64,000 nt of DNA from Caldora sp965222765 (GTDB lineage: Bacteria; Cyanobacteriota; Cyanobacteriia; Cyanobacteriales; Coleofasciculaceae): positions 71,878-135,877 of the forward strand of contig CBDCVG010000096.1 in the NCBI GenBank assembly GCA_965222765.1. The letters are read 5' to 3'. Shown here in pieces: positions 1 through 8,104 of this stretch. Numbering within the stretch: position 1 is the stretch's first letter; each line of letters opens with the position of its first letter. Below the pieces are notes generated by a model. That model saw only the letters and a program-made list of their open reading frames with translations. It made no database searches and was not told the DNA's origin. A program made the position numbers and the translations under genes.

Positions 1-752
1 TTCAGGAACTGAAGTCCAGCAATCTGATCTCGAATGCGAGCGGCTAATTCAAAGTTTAGCTCCTCGGCTGCCTGCTCCATATTGCCTGTAAGCAGATCAA
101 TTAATTCCTTAGTACGCCCCTGAAAGACCATGGCAATTTTTTGGAAAGTCTGGCGGTACTCTTCCGGAGTAATCAGCTGCTGGCAGACTCCTGGACAACG
201 ACCTAAGTCATAATTGAGACAGGGACGGTCCTTAAATAGGGGTCGAGGACGTTGCCGCACGGGGAACAGGCACTTTACTAGGTTCAAGGTGCTACGTAGG
301 GCTCCCGTATCCACAAAAGGTCCGTAATATTTGTCCTTGGCTTTCCCTAGCTGCCGCTTACGAGTAATTAAAATCCGGGGATATGCTTCTGACCAGGTAA
401 TGAGAACATAGGGATATTTCTTATCGTCTTTGAGCAGTACGTTGAAGTAAGGTTGGTGCTTCTTGACAAGATTGGCTTCTAATGCTAATGCTTCTGCTTC
501 CGTATCGGTGACAATAAACTCAATCTCTACCACCTGCCGCACCATCCGAGTAATGCGTTCACTTAACTGCTGAGACTCACGGAAATAGGAGCGCACCCGC
601 GATCGCAGTTTTTTAGACTTACCAATATAGAGAATGCGATCGCTTTTGTCTCGCATCAGATAAACTCCCGGTTCAGTGGGAATCTCTTTGAGGCAGCTTT
701 CCAAGCGTTCCGGGTTTTGAACTAGAGGCAGTGTCTGAGCAGAAGTTACCAC
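1..752 (-). CDS. uvrC: UvrABC system protein C, N-terminal part (cut by window edge)
   Basis: Excinuclease subunit that makes both incisions around a lesion in nucleotide excision repair, working in the cytoplasm with UvrA and UvrB. The visible ~250 residues begin with a GIY-YIG nuclease domain (EPGVYLMRD, then LYIGKSKKLRSRVRSYF at about residues 23-50). They continue through the Cys-rich segment PCLNYDLGRCPGVC and reach the start of the UvrB-binding UVR region (NFELAARIRDQIAGLQ). I start at GTG 752 because an in-frame stop lies nine bases upstream. The remainder lies beyond base 1. Family assignment is very secure. Confidence 0.95.
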   Translation of the reverse strand, partial: MVTSAQTLPLVQNPERLESCLKEIPTEPGVYLMRDKSDRILYIGKSKKLRSRVRSYFRESQQLSERITRMVRQVVEIEFIVTDTEAEALALEANLVKKHQPYFNVLLKDDKKYPYVLITWSEAYPRILITRKRQLGKAKDKYYGPFVDTGALRSTLNLVKCLFPVRQRPRPLFKDRPCLNYDLGRCPGVCQQLITPEEYRQTFQKIAMVFQGRTKELIDLLTGNMEQAAEELNFELAARIRDQIAGLQFL

Positions 753-818
753 GGCAAATTAGTAGTTCTTGTTTTCACCTACTAGTAATTAATGATAGTC
801 GGACTCTTTCCCTCTTTC

Positions 819-1151
819 CTACACTCCATACCCTGTATAAGGGCGTTTATAAGGGGGATGCAACCCCAAGACAATGTCTTCTTTCGGAATACCCATTTCC
901 ACCAGTTCTTGACCCACATCAATATCAGTGGTATTTTGCTGAAGCCAAATCTTGTCCTCTTTAATATCAAAGTGCAGAATAGTATAATAAACACGCTTTA
1001 AACCTTTCCAACCGACTCGCATGAGTTGGTAATGGTCTCGCACTAAGTCAAAAAATAGCTCACTTTCTACATCTTGCTGACCGGATTTATAATGGCTATG
1101 TTTTTCTAAAATAGTTTGAATACAGGAGCGATAATGTTCTAGCTTCTCCAT
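819..1151 (-). CDS. xisI: XisI-family protein
   Basis: A 110-residue protein of the XisI family, first known as a controlling factor for excision of the fdxN DNA element in heterocyst-forming cyanobacteria; its biochemical role is not settled. Recognisable features are the N-terminal Tyr-rich helix (EKLEHYRSCIQTIL), the middle HFDIKEDKIWLQQNTTD strand pattern and the near C-terminal motif GLHPPYKRPYTGY, which is the family hallmark. Its start overlaps the end of xisH by 13 bases, so the two are translationally coupled. No XisF-type recombinase or fdxN element is visible nearby, so this is an orphan pair. Confidence 0.9.
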   Translation of the reverse strand: MEKLEHYRSCIQTILEKHSHYKSGQQDVESELFFDLVRDHYQLMRVGWKGLKRVYYTILHFDIKEDKIWLQQNTTDIDVGQELVEMGIPKEDIVLGLHPPYKRPYTGYGV

Positions 1152-1555
1152 TGCACAATTTCCTCACTTATCGGTTCATAAACAATTAGTTTGAGTTGAT
1201 AGCGCTCTACTGCTACCTGAGAAAATTGACTTTGAAAAAAGGTTTCATAAGTTTCTAGGGGAACTGCCAGGTAGAGTAGCCTATCAGGTTCATTTACTTC
1301 CAGCATAATTCTATAATTCAAGAATTGTCCCAAAGCCGTGTGGAAATTACTAATGGCTGAAGTTCCAATAAAGCTTTTAATCTCAACAGCAATTTTTTCT
1401 TCACCTCGCTTGGCTGCAATCAATCGCTCGGCTGCTAAATCAATTTTAACCTTAACCTCTTCCCATTCCAATTCGAGTGGATCGTCAGTAATTATCCATT
1501 GTTCTTTCTCTAATCCACGTCTGACTGCTTGGTGAAAAAGGTCTTTTGCTGCCAT
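1139..1555 (-). CDS. xisH: XisH-family protein (PD-(D/E)XK nuclease-like)
   Basis: A 138-residue member of the XisH family, the usual upstream partner of XisI. The segment VKIDLAAERLIAAKRGEEKIAVEIKSF has the spacing of a PD-(D/E)XK restriction-endonuclease-like core (Asp in KIDLAAE, then AVEIK), which is known for this family. The gene overlaps xisI, giving a two-gene unit. Such pairs are widespread in cyanobacteria far from any excision element, so a toxin-like or DNA-processing role is possible. No experimental role can be inferred from this sequence. Confidence 0.9.
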   Translation of the reverse strand: MAAKDLFHQAVRRGLEKEQWIITDDPLELEWEEVKVKIDLAAERLIAAKRGEEKIAVEIKSFIGTSAISNFHTALGQFLNYRIMLEVNEPDRLLYLAVPLETYETFFQSQFSQVAVERYQLKLIVYEPISEEIVQWRS

Positions 1556-1580
1556 ATTTTCGTTAAGTTTATCAATTAAT

Positions 1581-2891
1581 CTAGTTTTCTCTATTTCTAT
1601 AAACTACCCCACAAATTGCTGATAACAGCAGCCAACTTAAGGAATTAACTCGCAAATCAAATAGGGTTACATCTACTAAGTTGAAGAGGGTACAGCAGCC
1701 AAAAGCTAGTAGATAGGTGAAGAGTATTAACCTGTCTTGAGGCTCTTGATGACTACCGGAAGTAGACCAAACTCTCAACAACTGTACTCCTTGAACCATG
1801 ATCCAGCCAACTAAACCACACAATAGCAGCATGGCTGGGATGCCAGTTTCAGCAGTTAACATCAATAGTAAATTGTGAGGATGACCGAGCCAAATACCCA
1901 TTTTGGCCTCATACAAGGGTGTAAAATTGCGTAATCCCCAACCAAACCAGGGACGCTCTTGAGTCATTGATAAGGTAAACTGCCATTGGGTAGTTCGGAG
2001 TAGGGCTACAGGTCGATCGGGATGCAGTTGATCTGAAAGTCGCGCCCAAAAGTAAGCTGGCACAATCCGACGGAACCATTGACGCCCGAGAAATTCAGAA
2101 CCAAAAGATGCCCAGAGAATAGCACCTGCTGCTGTAGCCACACTAACCACCAGCCAATGCCAACCCAGGTAAAGGGCAAAAGCCAGACAAGCCACAACAG
2201 AGATTCCCCAAGCATTGCGAGAACTAGTTAGTAAAAGAGCGATCGCATTACCAATAACTAATACTGTCAAAAACCATAGCACCCAATCAGGGGACTTACT
2301 CAAACCTACTCGCCAAGCTTGAAACCTCTCAATCCATAATCCTAGGCTCAGAATCAAGACCATCTGCAGATAAGCTGCCAGGATATTAGCATAGATGAAT
2401 ACTGAAGCCATACGACCAGGAGGATTACCATTGGCTTCCAGTACCCAACCAAATAAAGCTGGCAACTGCTCTGGATGAGCCCAACCCAGAAACATTTGCC
2501 CTAAGCCAAGAATTACTACTAGTACTGAAGGGATAACCAGAACCCAAGCTAAACGCCGCAGTTGCCCTGGTGTTTGAATTAAGACGTTATAGGTGGCAAA
2601 TATGAGGAAGAAGGGGAGCAAATTTGCCAAACCCAGGAAAGCTTCAGTTGGATTCAAGGCAAAGCAAGAAGTAATTATTAGCCACAAGCTGAGGATGGCT
2701 AATCCCCAATTGAGAGGACGACGAATAATTGTGCGGTACTCTTGGCGCCAAACATCCAATAATGCTAAAACTGCCCCTACTACTCCCAAAATGGGAAACA
2801 AGGGAAAGATGAGAAATCCCATCTGAAGCCATTCCCAAGCCTTCTGTAAGCGGGGTTCAGGATGACGACTATCAGAATGGACAATTAACAA
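1581..2891 (-). CDS. O-antigen ligase / polymerase-like membrane protein
   Basis: A 436-residue polytopic membrane protein of the O-antigen ligase/polymerase (Wzy_C, RfaL/IctB-like) superfamily, which transfers or polymerises lipid-linked sugar chains on the periplasmic side of the inner membrane. There are about ten hydrophobic segments. A large loop holds the signature GWGLRNFTPLYEAKMGIW followed by GHPHNLLLML and AETGIP, the conserved His-Asn and Glu-Thr-Gly elements of Wzy_C. Cyanobacterial relatives are sometimes annotated as bicarbonate transporter IctB; the sequence cannot separate these names. It ends close to xisH but is not obviously coupled to it. Confidence 0.8.
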   Translation of the reverse strand: MLIVHSDSRHPEPRLQKAWEWLQMGFLIFPLFPILGVVGAVLALLDVWRQEYRTIIRRPLNWGLAILSLWLIITSCFALNPTEAFLGLANLLPFFLIFATYNVLIQTPGQLRRLAWVLVIPSVLVVILGLGQMFLGWAHPEQLPALFGWVLEANGNPPGRMASVFIYANILAAYLQMVLILSLGLWIERFQAWRVGLSKSPDWVLWFLTVLVIGNAIALLLTSSRNAWGISVVACLAFALYLGWHWLVVSVATAAGAILWASFGSEFLGRQWFRRIVPAYFWARLSDQLHPDRPVALLRTTQWQFTLSMTQERPWFGWGLRNFTPLYEAKMGIWLGHPHNLLLMLTAETGIPAMLLLCGLVGWIMVQGVQLLRVWSTSGSHQEPQDRLILFTYLLAFGCCTLFNLVDVTLFDLRVNSLSWLLLSAICGVVYRNREN

Positions 2892-2972
2892 TTTAACAAT
2901 TTAACTGATGGTGGGGGTTTGGGGGAGGCTATAAGTCCCGCACTATACCTGATAAGGTTAGCGTCGGGTAGT

Positions 2973-3815
2973 TCACGCTGGCTCCCAGCAATCAGAACGA
3001 GTAAGACGAATTTGTGCTAGGGCAAAAATTGTGGGGATAATACGACCATAATTAGTTGCGATCGCTCGCCAGCCTAAATCAACCAAGAAATAACCCCAGA
3101 GTATTGAGCCAACACAGGCAAACACGGTGCGGGTAGCAGCATAACGAGCGGTGTTCAGAGCCATTCCCTGTCTTGCAGTTTGTAGTGCCAAGTAGTTTTG
3201 AAACTGTGCAGCGGCAGCGGCACCGCCTCGCACAATGGTTTGTTTGGCAACTTGATACTTCGCAAAATGAACAGCAAACTGATAGGCTATTTTTTGCAGC
3301 AGTATTGGTTTGAGAATCGAGCTAACGGCTAAGGCACTACCACCTTTGAGTAGCATTTCCACTGGGTTGTGCTGGAGCTGTACAGGTAATGGTTCAGAGA
3401 ATTTTGACTTAGCAAGCGATCGCTGCACCTGTAAAGTTAAGGAGTGTTGTTCTGAAGTGGGTAATTTTTTCCAGGCTTGACCTATCAAATAGAGGAATAT
3501 CTCTGCCTCTATATCGGTAGTTGTCAGCTGTTGGGAGTAGGGTATTTTCAAGTAACGACAAACTCTAATTAATGCTTCTCGGTAGGTAACCCTCCTACTT
3601 CTACCCTTGAGTACTGTCATCCCATCTGCTGCCAAAAAGCGAAATCTCTCTTCTAGAGCATCCAACCAAGCCTCACGGTTTTGGCTTTGGATTTCGATCA
3701 AGTCATTGCTGTGTAGGTAATCTAACGGGTTAAACTTGCGGCGGAACAGAATTACCGTTAGCTGTTGTAATTCCTCTTCTGTAGCTAAATCTAAAGCAGT
3801 TCTTAGCTCATCCAA
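2973..3815 (-). CDS. YaaW-like protein of unknown function
   Basis: A 280-residue protein whose N-terminal half (DELRTALDLATEEELQQLT, then RRKFNPLDY) and Ala-rich, weakly hydrophobic C-terminal half resemble the YaaW/UPF0174 family, which has no established function. Residues about 160-260 contain small-residue-rich stretches (GGSALAVSS, VRGGAAAAAQFQNYL) that could be membrane-associated helices. It stands alone between the O-antigen ligase-like gene and a decayed Uma2 fragment. The family call rests on overall similarity and no catalytic motif is visible. Confidence 0.55.
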   Translation of the reverse strand: MDELRTALDLATEEELQQLTVILFRRKFNPLDYLHSNDLIEIQSQNREAWLDALEERFRFLAADGMTVLKGRSRRVTYREALIRVCRYLKIPYSQQLTTTDIEAEIFLYLIGQAWKKLPTSEQHSLTLQVQRSLAKSKFSEPLPVQLQHNPVEMLLKGGSALAVSSILKPILLQKIAYQFAVHFAKYQVAKQTIVRGGAAAAAQFQNYLALQTARQGMALNTARYAATRTVFACVGSILWGYFLVDLGWRAIATNYGRIIPTIFALAQIRLTRSDCWEPA

Positions 3816-3927
3816 TGTTTTTCCCCCTCCAGCACCAGATTTTAGTATTGTTCACTATTCTACATAGTTCTACTGCATTACAACAAGTATGAGAAGCTGG
3901 AGTAGTGAAGCTAATTGTCCTGTAATG

Positions 3928-4161
3928 TTACTGTTTGTTGCGTCCAATTTGCTGAGGGAAATCTGGAACTAACAAAGATGTCTCTAACTCACCTTGTCGA
4001 TTATAAAATATCAGCGAATTTAATAAATCAGAAATTAATCCTTGAAATATGGAATGTTTGGGTTTGGCTGGACTCATAACAATTTGTCCCCATTTGTTTA
4101 ATTCGATTTTGAATGGGAAGTCTTTTAAATATTTGTTTTCGCAAACTTCTTGCCATTTCAT
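3928..4161 (-). pseudogene. Uma2-family (DUF820) N-terminal remnant
   Basis: A 77-codon frame beginning like many cyanobacterial Uma2 proteins (MKWQEVCENKYLKD, then PFKIELNKWGQIVMSPA). The typical domain is about 190 residues, with a restriction-endonuclease-like core further downstream that is absent here. After the first helix (ISDLLNSL) the sequence departs from the family and stops. I read it as a truncated gene and not as a functional small protein. Confidence 0.55.
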
Positions 4162-4343
4162 GCTTAACTCCTTTTACTTTGGTATTATTTTTGTTGGGAT
4201 GCACTAGTGCAGCACGGCGTAAATAACTCACCAGTTAAAAAAGGTGACAAAGCTTACTATCCAAGCTTTCTTCCCTCCTGCCTTCTGCCTCCTGCCTCCT
4301 GCCTTCTTTCAATGTATTAGATAGATTAAGGAGTACCCACAAA

Positions 4344-4763
4344 ATGTTGGCATACGTCCTGGCGTTAGTGATTGGCTTTGGTAGTTTTGGCTTTTACATG
4401 ACAGCCTTCTTTTTTCCAGAAGTTCATCGCAAAAGTGACTTTTACTTGAGTGGAGGTGGACTATTTTATGCCCTAGTCTTATGGGTGTGTGCTGGGCGCA
4501 TTACCGGTTGGGTTCTGCTGAGCCAAATTGCTAGTGTATCGCTGTTGTGCGGGTTAGCTTGGCAAACTTTGACTTTACGGCGGGTGCTGACTTCGCCAGA
4601 GCAACAAACCCCCATCCCTAGTCAAGAGCAACTTACATCCAACTTACCAGGAGCACTCCAACCAGTTAGTAATTTTTTGGGCAATCTCTTGGGTAAGAAA
4701 AAACCAACAATTCCCACTCCTAAGCCACCAGTAGGAAACAAGTCAAAGTACAACCACTGCTGA
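4344..4763 (+). CDS. ycf66: Ycf66-family thylakoid/chloroplast-type membrane protein
   Basis: A protein shared by cyanobacteria and some chloroplasts, of unknown function. The N-terminal ~85 residues carry the family's membrane-spanning pattern: MLAYVLALVIGFGSFGFYM, then FFFPEVHRKSDFYLSGGGLFYALVLWVCAGRITG. A third hydrophobic segment is followed by a Pro- and Gln-rich linker. The frame stops at 4763, but the next frame continues without a stop as an acidic repeat tail (next entry). One extra base around 4735-4750 therefore splits what looks like one ~490-residue protein. It is preceded by an AAGGAG ribosome-binding site. Confidence 0.85.
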   Translation: MLAYVLALVIGFGSFGFYMTAFFFPEVHRKSDFYLSGGGLFYALVLWVCAGRITGWVLLSQIASVSLLCGLAWQTLTLRRVLTSPEQQTPIPSQEQLTSNLPGALQPVSNFLGNLLGKKKPTIPTPKPPVGNKSKYNHC

Positions 4764-4818
4764 GAAAGAAGCAGTACCAGAAGAGATACAGGAGACTGCT
4801 ATAGAATCATCCCCTGAG

Positions 4819-5826
4819 GTGGTAGCAGAAGCAGAGCCGGAGTTAGATATTCCTCAAGAGCAAGAGGAGACTGCTATAGAATCATCCCCTGAGGTAGTAG
4901 TAGAAGCAGAGCCGGAGTTAGAGCTTCCTCAAGAGGAAGAAGAGACTACCGTAGAATCATCTCCTGAGGTAGTAGTAGAAGTAGCTCAGCAGCCAGAGGT
5001 TCCCGCAGAGGAAGAGAAGACTACCGTAGAATCATCCCCTGAGGCAGTTATGGAGGTTCCTGAACCCCCTATTGCACCAACCACTTACCAAGAGGAACCA
5101 GAAAAAAATCTCTCATCAAAGAAAAAAACAGGGCTTGTTCAACAAGTTACTGGTTTGTTTACAGGTTTCTTTGGGAAAAGCAAACCAGTGACTACAATCC
5201 CTCGAATACCAGTAGATAAACCTGTTAGAGCGACTCCTCAAATTAGTATGGAGGCGGAGCTAGAGCCAAAGTCAACTATCGAAGATGCATTTACAGAAGA
5301 AATTACAGAAGCACCAGAGACTACTGCATCGGAAATTAAGTCAGAAACACCAGTAGTAGACGATACTGAAATCTCAGAAACGGCGGAGCCAATTGCTACT
5401 GAATCCTCTGATACTGAAATCTCAGAAACGGCGGAGCCAATTGCTACTGAATCCTCTGATACTGAAATCTCAGAAACGGCGGAGCCAATTGCTACTGAAT
5501 CCTCTGATGTTGAAATCTCAGAAACGGTGGAACCAATTGCTACTGAATCCTCTGATGTTGAAATCTCAGAAACGGTGGAACCAATTGCTACTGAATCCTC
5601 CGAAGCCGATACCTTAGAATCTCTTAAAGCCATTCCTCCTAAACCACCATTACCAGAACTGTTAGAAAATCAGGAAAAGTCAGCTGACTCTGATGCTTCA
5701 GAGTCAGAGAAAAAGACAATAACTAAAATAGAAGAAATAGCGCCAGAAGCAGAACTAGCAACACCGGCAGAGCCAGTGGGTGATGGAGATCCCGAAGTCA
5801 GGAAGTTGGGTAAAGAGACACTCTAG
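4819..5826 (+). CDS. Acidic repeat tail of Ycf66, separated by a +1 frameshift
   Basis: This frame is open from about 4735 (the GTG at 4819 is only a formal start) and reads on from the Ycf66 linker as acidic low-complexity sequence. First come about four imperfect 25-residue units of the type ESSPEVVVEAEPELELPQEE. Next is a basic patch, FFGKSKPVTTIP, echoing the GKKKPTIP in the Ycf66 linker, and then five 16-residue units. The shared GK(S/K)KP motif and the absence of an independent start argue that it is the C-terminal part of the same gene. It is extremely Glu/Ser-rich, so it is likely disordered. Confidence 0.6.
   Translation: MVAEAEPELDIPQEQEETAIESSPEVVVEAEPELELPQEEEETTVESSPEVVVEVAQQPEVPAEEEKTTVESSPEAVMEVPEPPIAPTTYQEEPEKNLSSKKKTGLVQQVTGLFTGFFGKSKPVTTIPRIPVDKPVRATPQISMEAELEPKSTIEDAFTEEITEAPETTASEIKSETPVVDDTEISETAEPIATESSDTEISETAEPIATESSDTEISETAEPIATESSDVEISETVEPIATESSDVEISETVEPIATESSEADTLESLKAIPPKPPLPELLENQEKSADSDASESEKKTITKIEEIAPEAELATPAEPVGDGDPEVRKLGKETL
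5362..5601 (+). repeat. Five 48-bp in-frame tandem repeats in the Ycf66 tail
   Basis: Five head-to-tail 48-bp units, each coding DTEISETAEPIATESS or the variant DVEISETVEPIATESS. Copies 1-3 are nearly identical and copies 4-5 share the Asp-Val / Thr-Val variant, so amplification was recent and stepwise. The opposite strand is also open through the array only because of the repeat composition. Confidence 0.9.
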
Positions 5827-5842
5827 TGGCGCGACTAAAAAT

Positions 5843-5920
5843 GTAGGTTGGGTGTAACGAAGTGAAACCCAACAGAATATACGCCGGTGTTGGGTTACGC
5901 TATCGCTCCACCCAACCTAC
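5843..5920. repeat. Dispersed palindromic repeat, GTAGGTTGGGTG type, copy 1
   Basis: A 78-bp imperfect palindrome: GTAGGTTGGGTG at the left end pairs with CACCCAACCTAC (one mismatch) at the right, and inner arms ACCCAAC and GTTGGGT also pair. A near copy lies at 62727-62804 and a divergent one at 12582-12671. The homology with the 62.7 kb copy extends to the left into GACTAAAAAT. It can fold as a long stem in RNA and follows directly after the ycf66 tail. Confidence 0.8.
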
Positions 5921-5935
5921 TTATTCCACTATTTT

Positions 5936-6146
5936 AGGGCTTGCTGCAAAAGTGTGTAAACTATACCAGACAAAGCTTTCAAGCATTTTATTCCTAGCAA
6001 CCGTGCAAGGTTTTTGTATCTTTTGGCTCAAAAACCTTGCACCGTAAGTCGAAAATCCCTAACACCTACCACCTCTTTCCCTTACCTAACACCTAACACC
6101 TAACACCTATGGCAACCCGAAAATCACGACTTATTCAGCAAGCCCT
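5936..6146. mobile_element. MITE-like element with 11-bp inverted ends and ATTTT target duplication
   Basis: The left end AGGGCTTGCTG (5936) is matched inverted by CAGCAAGCCCT (6136-6146). The sequence ATTTT directly flanks both ends (5931-5935 and 6147-6151), as expected of a 5-bp target duplication. There is no coding capacity. The interior contains a perfect-arm hairpin at 6003-6042 (GTGCAAGGTTTTTG with CAAAAACCTTGCAC) that recurs at 16593-16632. It is probably a non-autonomous derivative of an IS4-like element, but its parent is not in this window. Confidence 0.6.
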
Positions 6147-6165
6147 ATTTTAGGTTTTGGGGAGT

Positions 6166-6215
6166 GCGAGCGTCTCGCTCGCTAGAGGTTAAACGTGAGC
6201 ATCTTGCTCGCGTTT
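6166..6215. repeat. Pair of small palindromes of GCGAGC type
   Basis: Two adjacent short hairpins, GCGAGCGTCTCGCTCGC (6166-6182) and AAACGTGAGCATCTTGCTCG extending to 6215. These resemble common cyanobacterial interspersed palindromes and lie just outside the MITE. Confidence 0.6.
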
Positions 6216-6709
6216 GACTTTCAGACAGCGAACGGAGAACAATTAATAAGATAAAACGCATTTAAAATCTGTTTAGCCAAAGCAATAAATAATAAACAAA
6301 AAGCAATCAGCGAATAGAATATATCTTGATTATTTAATTTGATAAAAATCCAATTTAAATGCACAAAGACTTAACTAATTACCATAAAAATATTAGTTTA
6401 CTGGCACAAAAGTGCAATGAGTAATTGCAGAAAAGAGCAATTTTTATACTCAATTAATGTATCTAAATATTGGTTTTGTCAACCCTGATAAACACTGATT
6501 TGATAAAACTTATGTAAAGATTATCTGATGATTTTGAAGAATTAGTACATTATCCGGATTTTTAATGAATTTAATGTGATTAGCGAATAAGGTTAATTAT
6601 TGGCGAAAAAAATGTAGCCCAAAAACAGACCAAACAGTGTTTCTTGTGTGGCTACTCAAAAATTCAATTCAATACAATCATAACTGAATGCATTTCAGGA
6701 GAGCATCTG
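6216..6709. other. AT-rich upstream region of the RTX gene
   Basis: About 490 bases, strongly AT-rich, with no open frame, hairpin or repeat that I can support. It probably holds the promoter of the RTX-type gene; I could not pick out a convincing -35/-10 pair. Confidence 0.4.
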
Positions 6710-7825
6710 ATGACAATTTACGGTTTTGAAAGCGGCAATTTCAGCAATTGGACTACTATTGGCAATACCAATGTTCAGGGAACAACCTCACTAAGCGCTC
6801 CCACCCAAGGAAACTTCCAAGCCAGAATTACTAATAGCTTCGGTTCAGTAACTGACAATGCCCTTGAGCAATTTCTTGGGCTGAATTCTGGTTCCCTCGA
6901 TAATCTTGGTAACGGGAATGCCACAGTAGGCTCAGCAATCAAATTAGTTCCGATAACAGTAGAAGCTGGGCAAGTTTTAACCTTTGATTGGAATTTTCAA
7001 AGCAATGACTATATTCCCTATAACGATTTTAGTTTCGTTTCAATTGCCTCAGGTAATTCCTCCGTTTTATTGTCTGAACTAGCTGATGTAAATAGTGACA
7101 CAGGAGTTTATCAAACCTTTGAATACGAGTTTACAACAGCTGGTACTTATGAAATAGCAATGGGAGTAGTAGATGTAATAGATACTGTAGTTGATTCCCA
7201 ACTGTTAATAGACAACCTGAGAGTATTTGACGAAATTTTAGGTACTTCTGGCAATAATCAACTAAATGGTACTAATGATGACGAAAGGATCAAAGGTTTT
7301 GCTGGCAATGACCAAATCAACGGCAATGGTGGTAATGATATTCTCCTCGGTGGTGGCGGTAACGATACCATTGCAGGTGCTTCTCAGAGCGATGATATCG
7401 ATGGCGGTTCAGGTAACGATGTTATCTACGGTAACGGTGGTGAGGATACCCTCATTGGTGGCACTGGTGCTGACACGATTTACGGTGGTGCTCAAGCTGA
7501 CAAAATCCTCGGTGGCGATGGTAATGATTTAATTTACACTAATGGCGGCAATGATCTCGTTGACGGTGGTAATGGCATCGATGAAATCTGGCTCGCGGGT
7601 AGTCAAACTGTTGTCCTTGATTCTAACGATAGCGGATATGATATCATCAGGAACTTCCAATTAGGTCAGACTACTTTTGTCGTTAATAATATTAATGCTC
7701 TGAATTTCGCCGATGGTGCCAATGGTGCGGAAATCTATCAAGGTGGTAACCTGTTAGCTACTGTTAGTTGGCAGTCTGCCAGTACCTTTGCCAATAACGT
7801 CAACGATATCTTCGTCACTGGCTAG
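6710..7825 (+). CDS. RTX (hemolysin-type) calcium-binding repeat protein
   Basis: A 371-residue probable secreted protein. Residues 1 to ~175 form a beta-rich domain beginning MTIYGFESGNFSNW, similar to N-terminal domains seen in extracellular cyanobacterial proteins. Residues ~185-310 hold about nine RTX nonamers (GGxGNDxhx), for example GNGGNDILLGGGGNDTI, which bind calcium in a parallel beta-roll. There is no classical signal peptide; RTX proteins normally leave by type I secretion with a C-terminal signal. I chose ATG 6710 over an upstream in-frame start because CAGGAG sits 7-12 bases before it. No transporter genes are adjacent. Confidence 0.8.
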   Translation: MTIYGFESGNFSNWTTIGNTNVQGTTSLSAPTQGNFQARITNSFGSVTDNALEQFLGLNSGSLDNLGNGNATVGSAIKLVPITVEAGQVLTFDWNFQSNDYIPYNDFSFVSIASGNSSVLLSELADVNSDTGVYQTFEYEFTTAGTYEIAMGVVDVIDTVVDSQLLIDNLRVFDEILGTSGNNQLNGTNDDERIKGFAGNDQINGNGGNDILLGGGGNDTIAGASQSDDIDGGSGNDVIYGNGGEDTLIGGTGADTIYGGAQADKILGGDGNDLIYTNGGNDLVDGGNGIDEIWLAGSQTVVLDSNDSGYDIIRNFQLGQTTFVVNNINALNFADGANGAEIYQGGNLLATVSWQSASTFANNVNDIFVTG

Positions 7826-8025
7826 AGCGTCGGTTCAGAAACGCGGTTTCTTGGGAAAAAATGCTGATATTTCCTTATGTCGGTTAGTTGGGTTGAATGG
7901 GGGGCAATATTACTCGGATAAGCTCATCTCCCCATCTCCCCTTAACCGAGCAGTATTGGAATGGGGGGTATCACCCCTCATTCGCCAGCGGTATCCTTTA
8001 ACAAGTCGGGGATCTTTCACAAATT

Positions 8026-8104
8026 TATCAATTATCAATTATCAATTATCCATTATCCATTATCCATTATCCATTATCCATTATCAATTATCCATTATCC
8101 ATTG
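8026..8104. repeat. Heptamer tandem repeats (ATTATCC / ATTATCA)
   Basis: About eleven consecutive 7-bp units of ATTATCC and ATTATCA. The array runs into the 3' end of the adjacent minus-strand glycosyltransferase and supplies its stop codon (8095-8097). This is the short tandemly repeated repetitive (STRR) type known from filamentous cyanobacteria. Confidence 0.85.

Noticed and set aside
4735..4763. Programmed frameshift in ycf66
   Set aside because: No slippery heptamer or stop-codon context for +1 shifting; a simple one-base indel explains it better.
5238..5633. Long minus-strand open frame rich in Ser/Val/Ile
   Set aside because: It is the complement of the 48-bp repeat array in the Ycf66 tail; the repeat makes both strands open.
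5862..6047. Plus-strand frame of 61 codons after ycf66
   Set aside because: It covers the palindromic repeat and the MITE end and has no coding character.
8026..8104. Heptamer arrays as a CRISPR array
   Set aside because: Units are 7 bp with no spacers; no cas genes are nearby.
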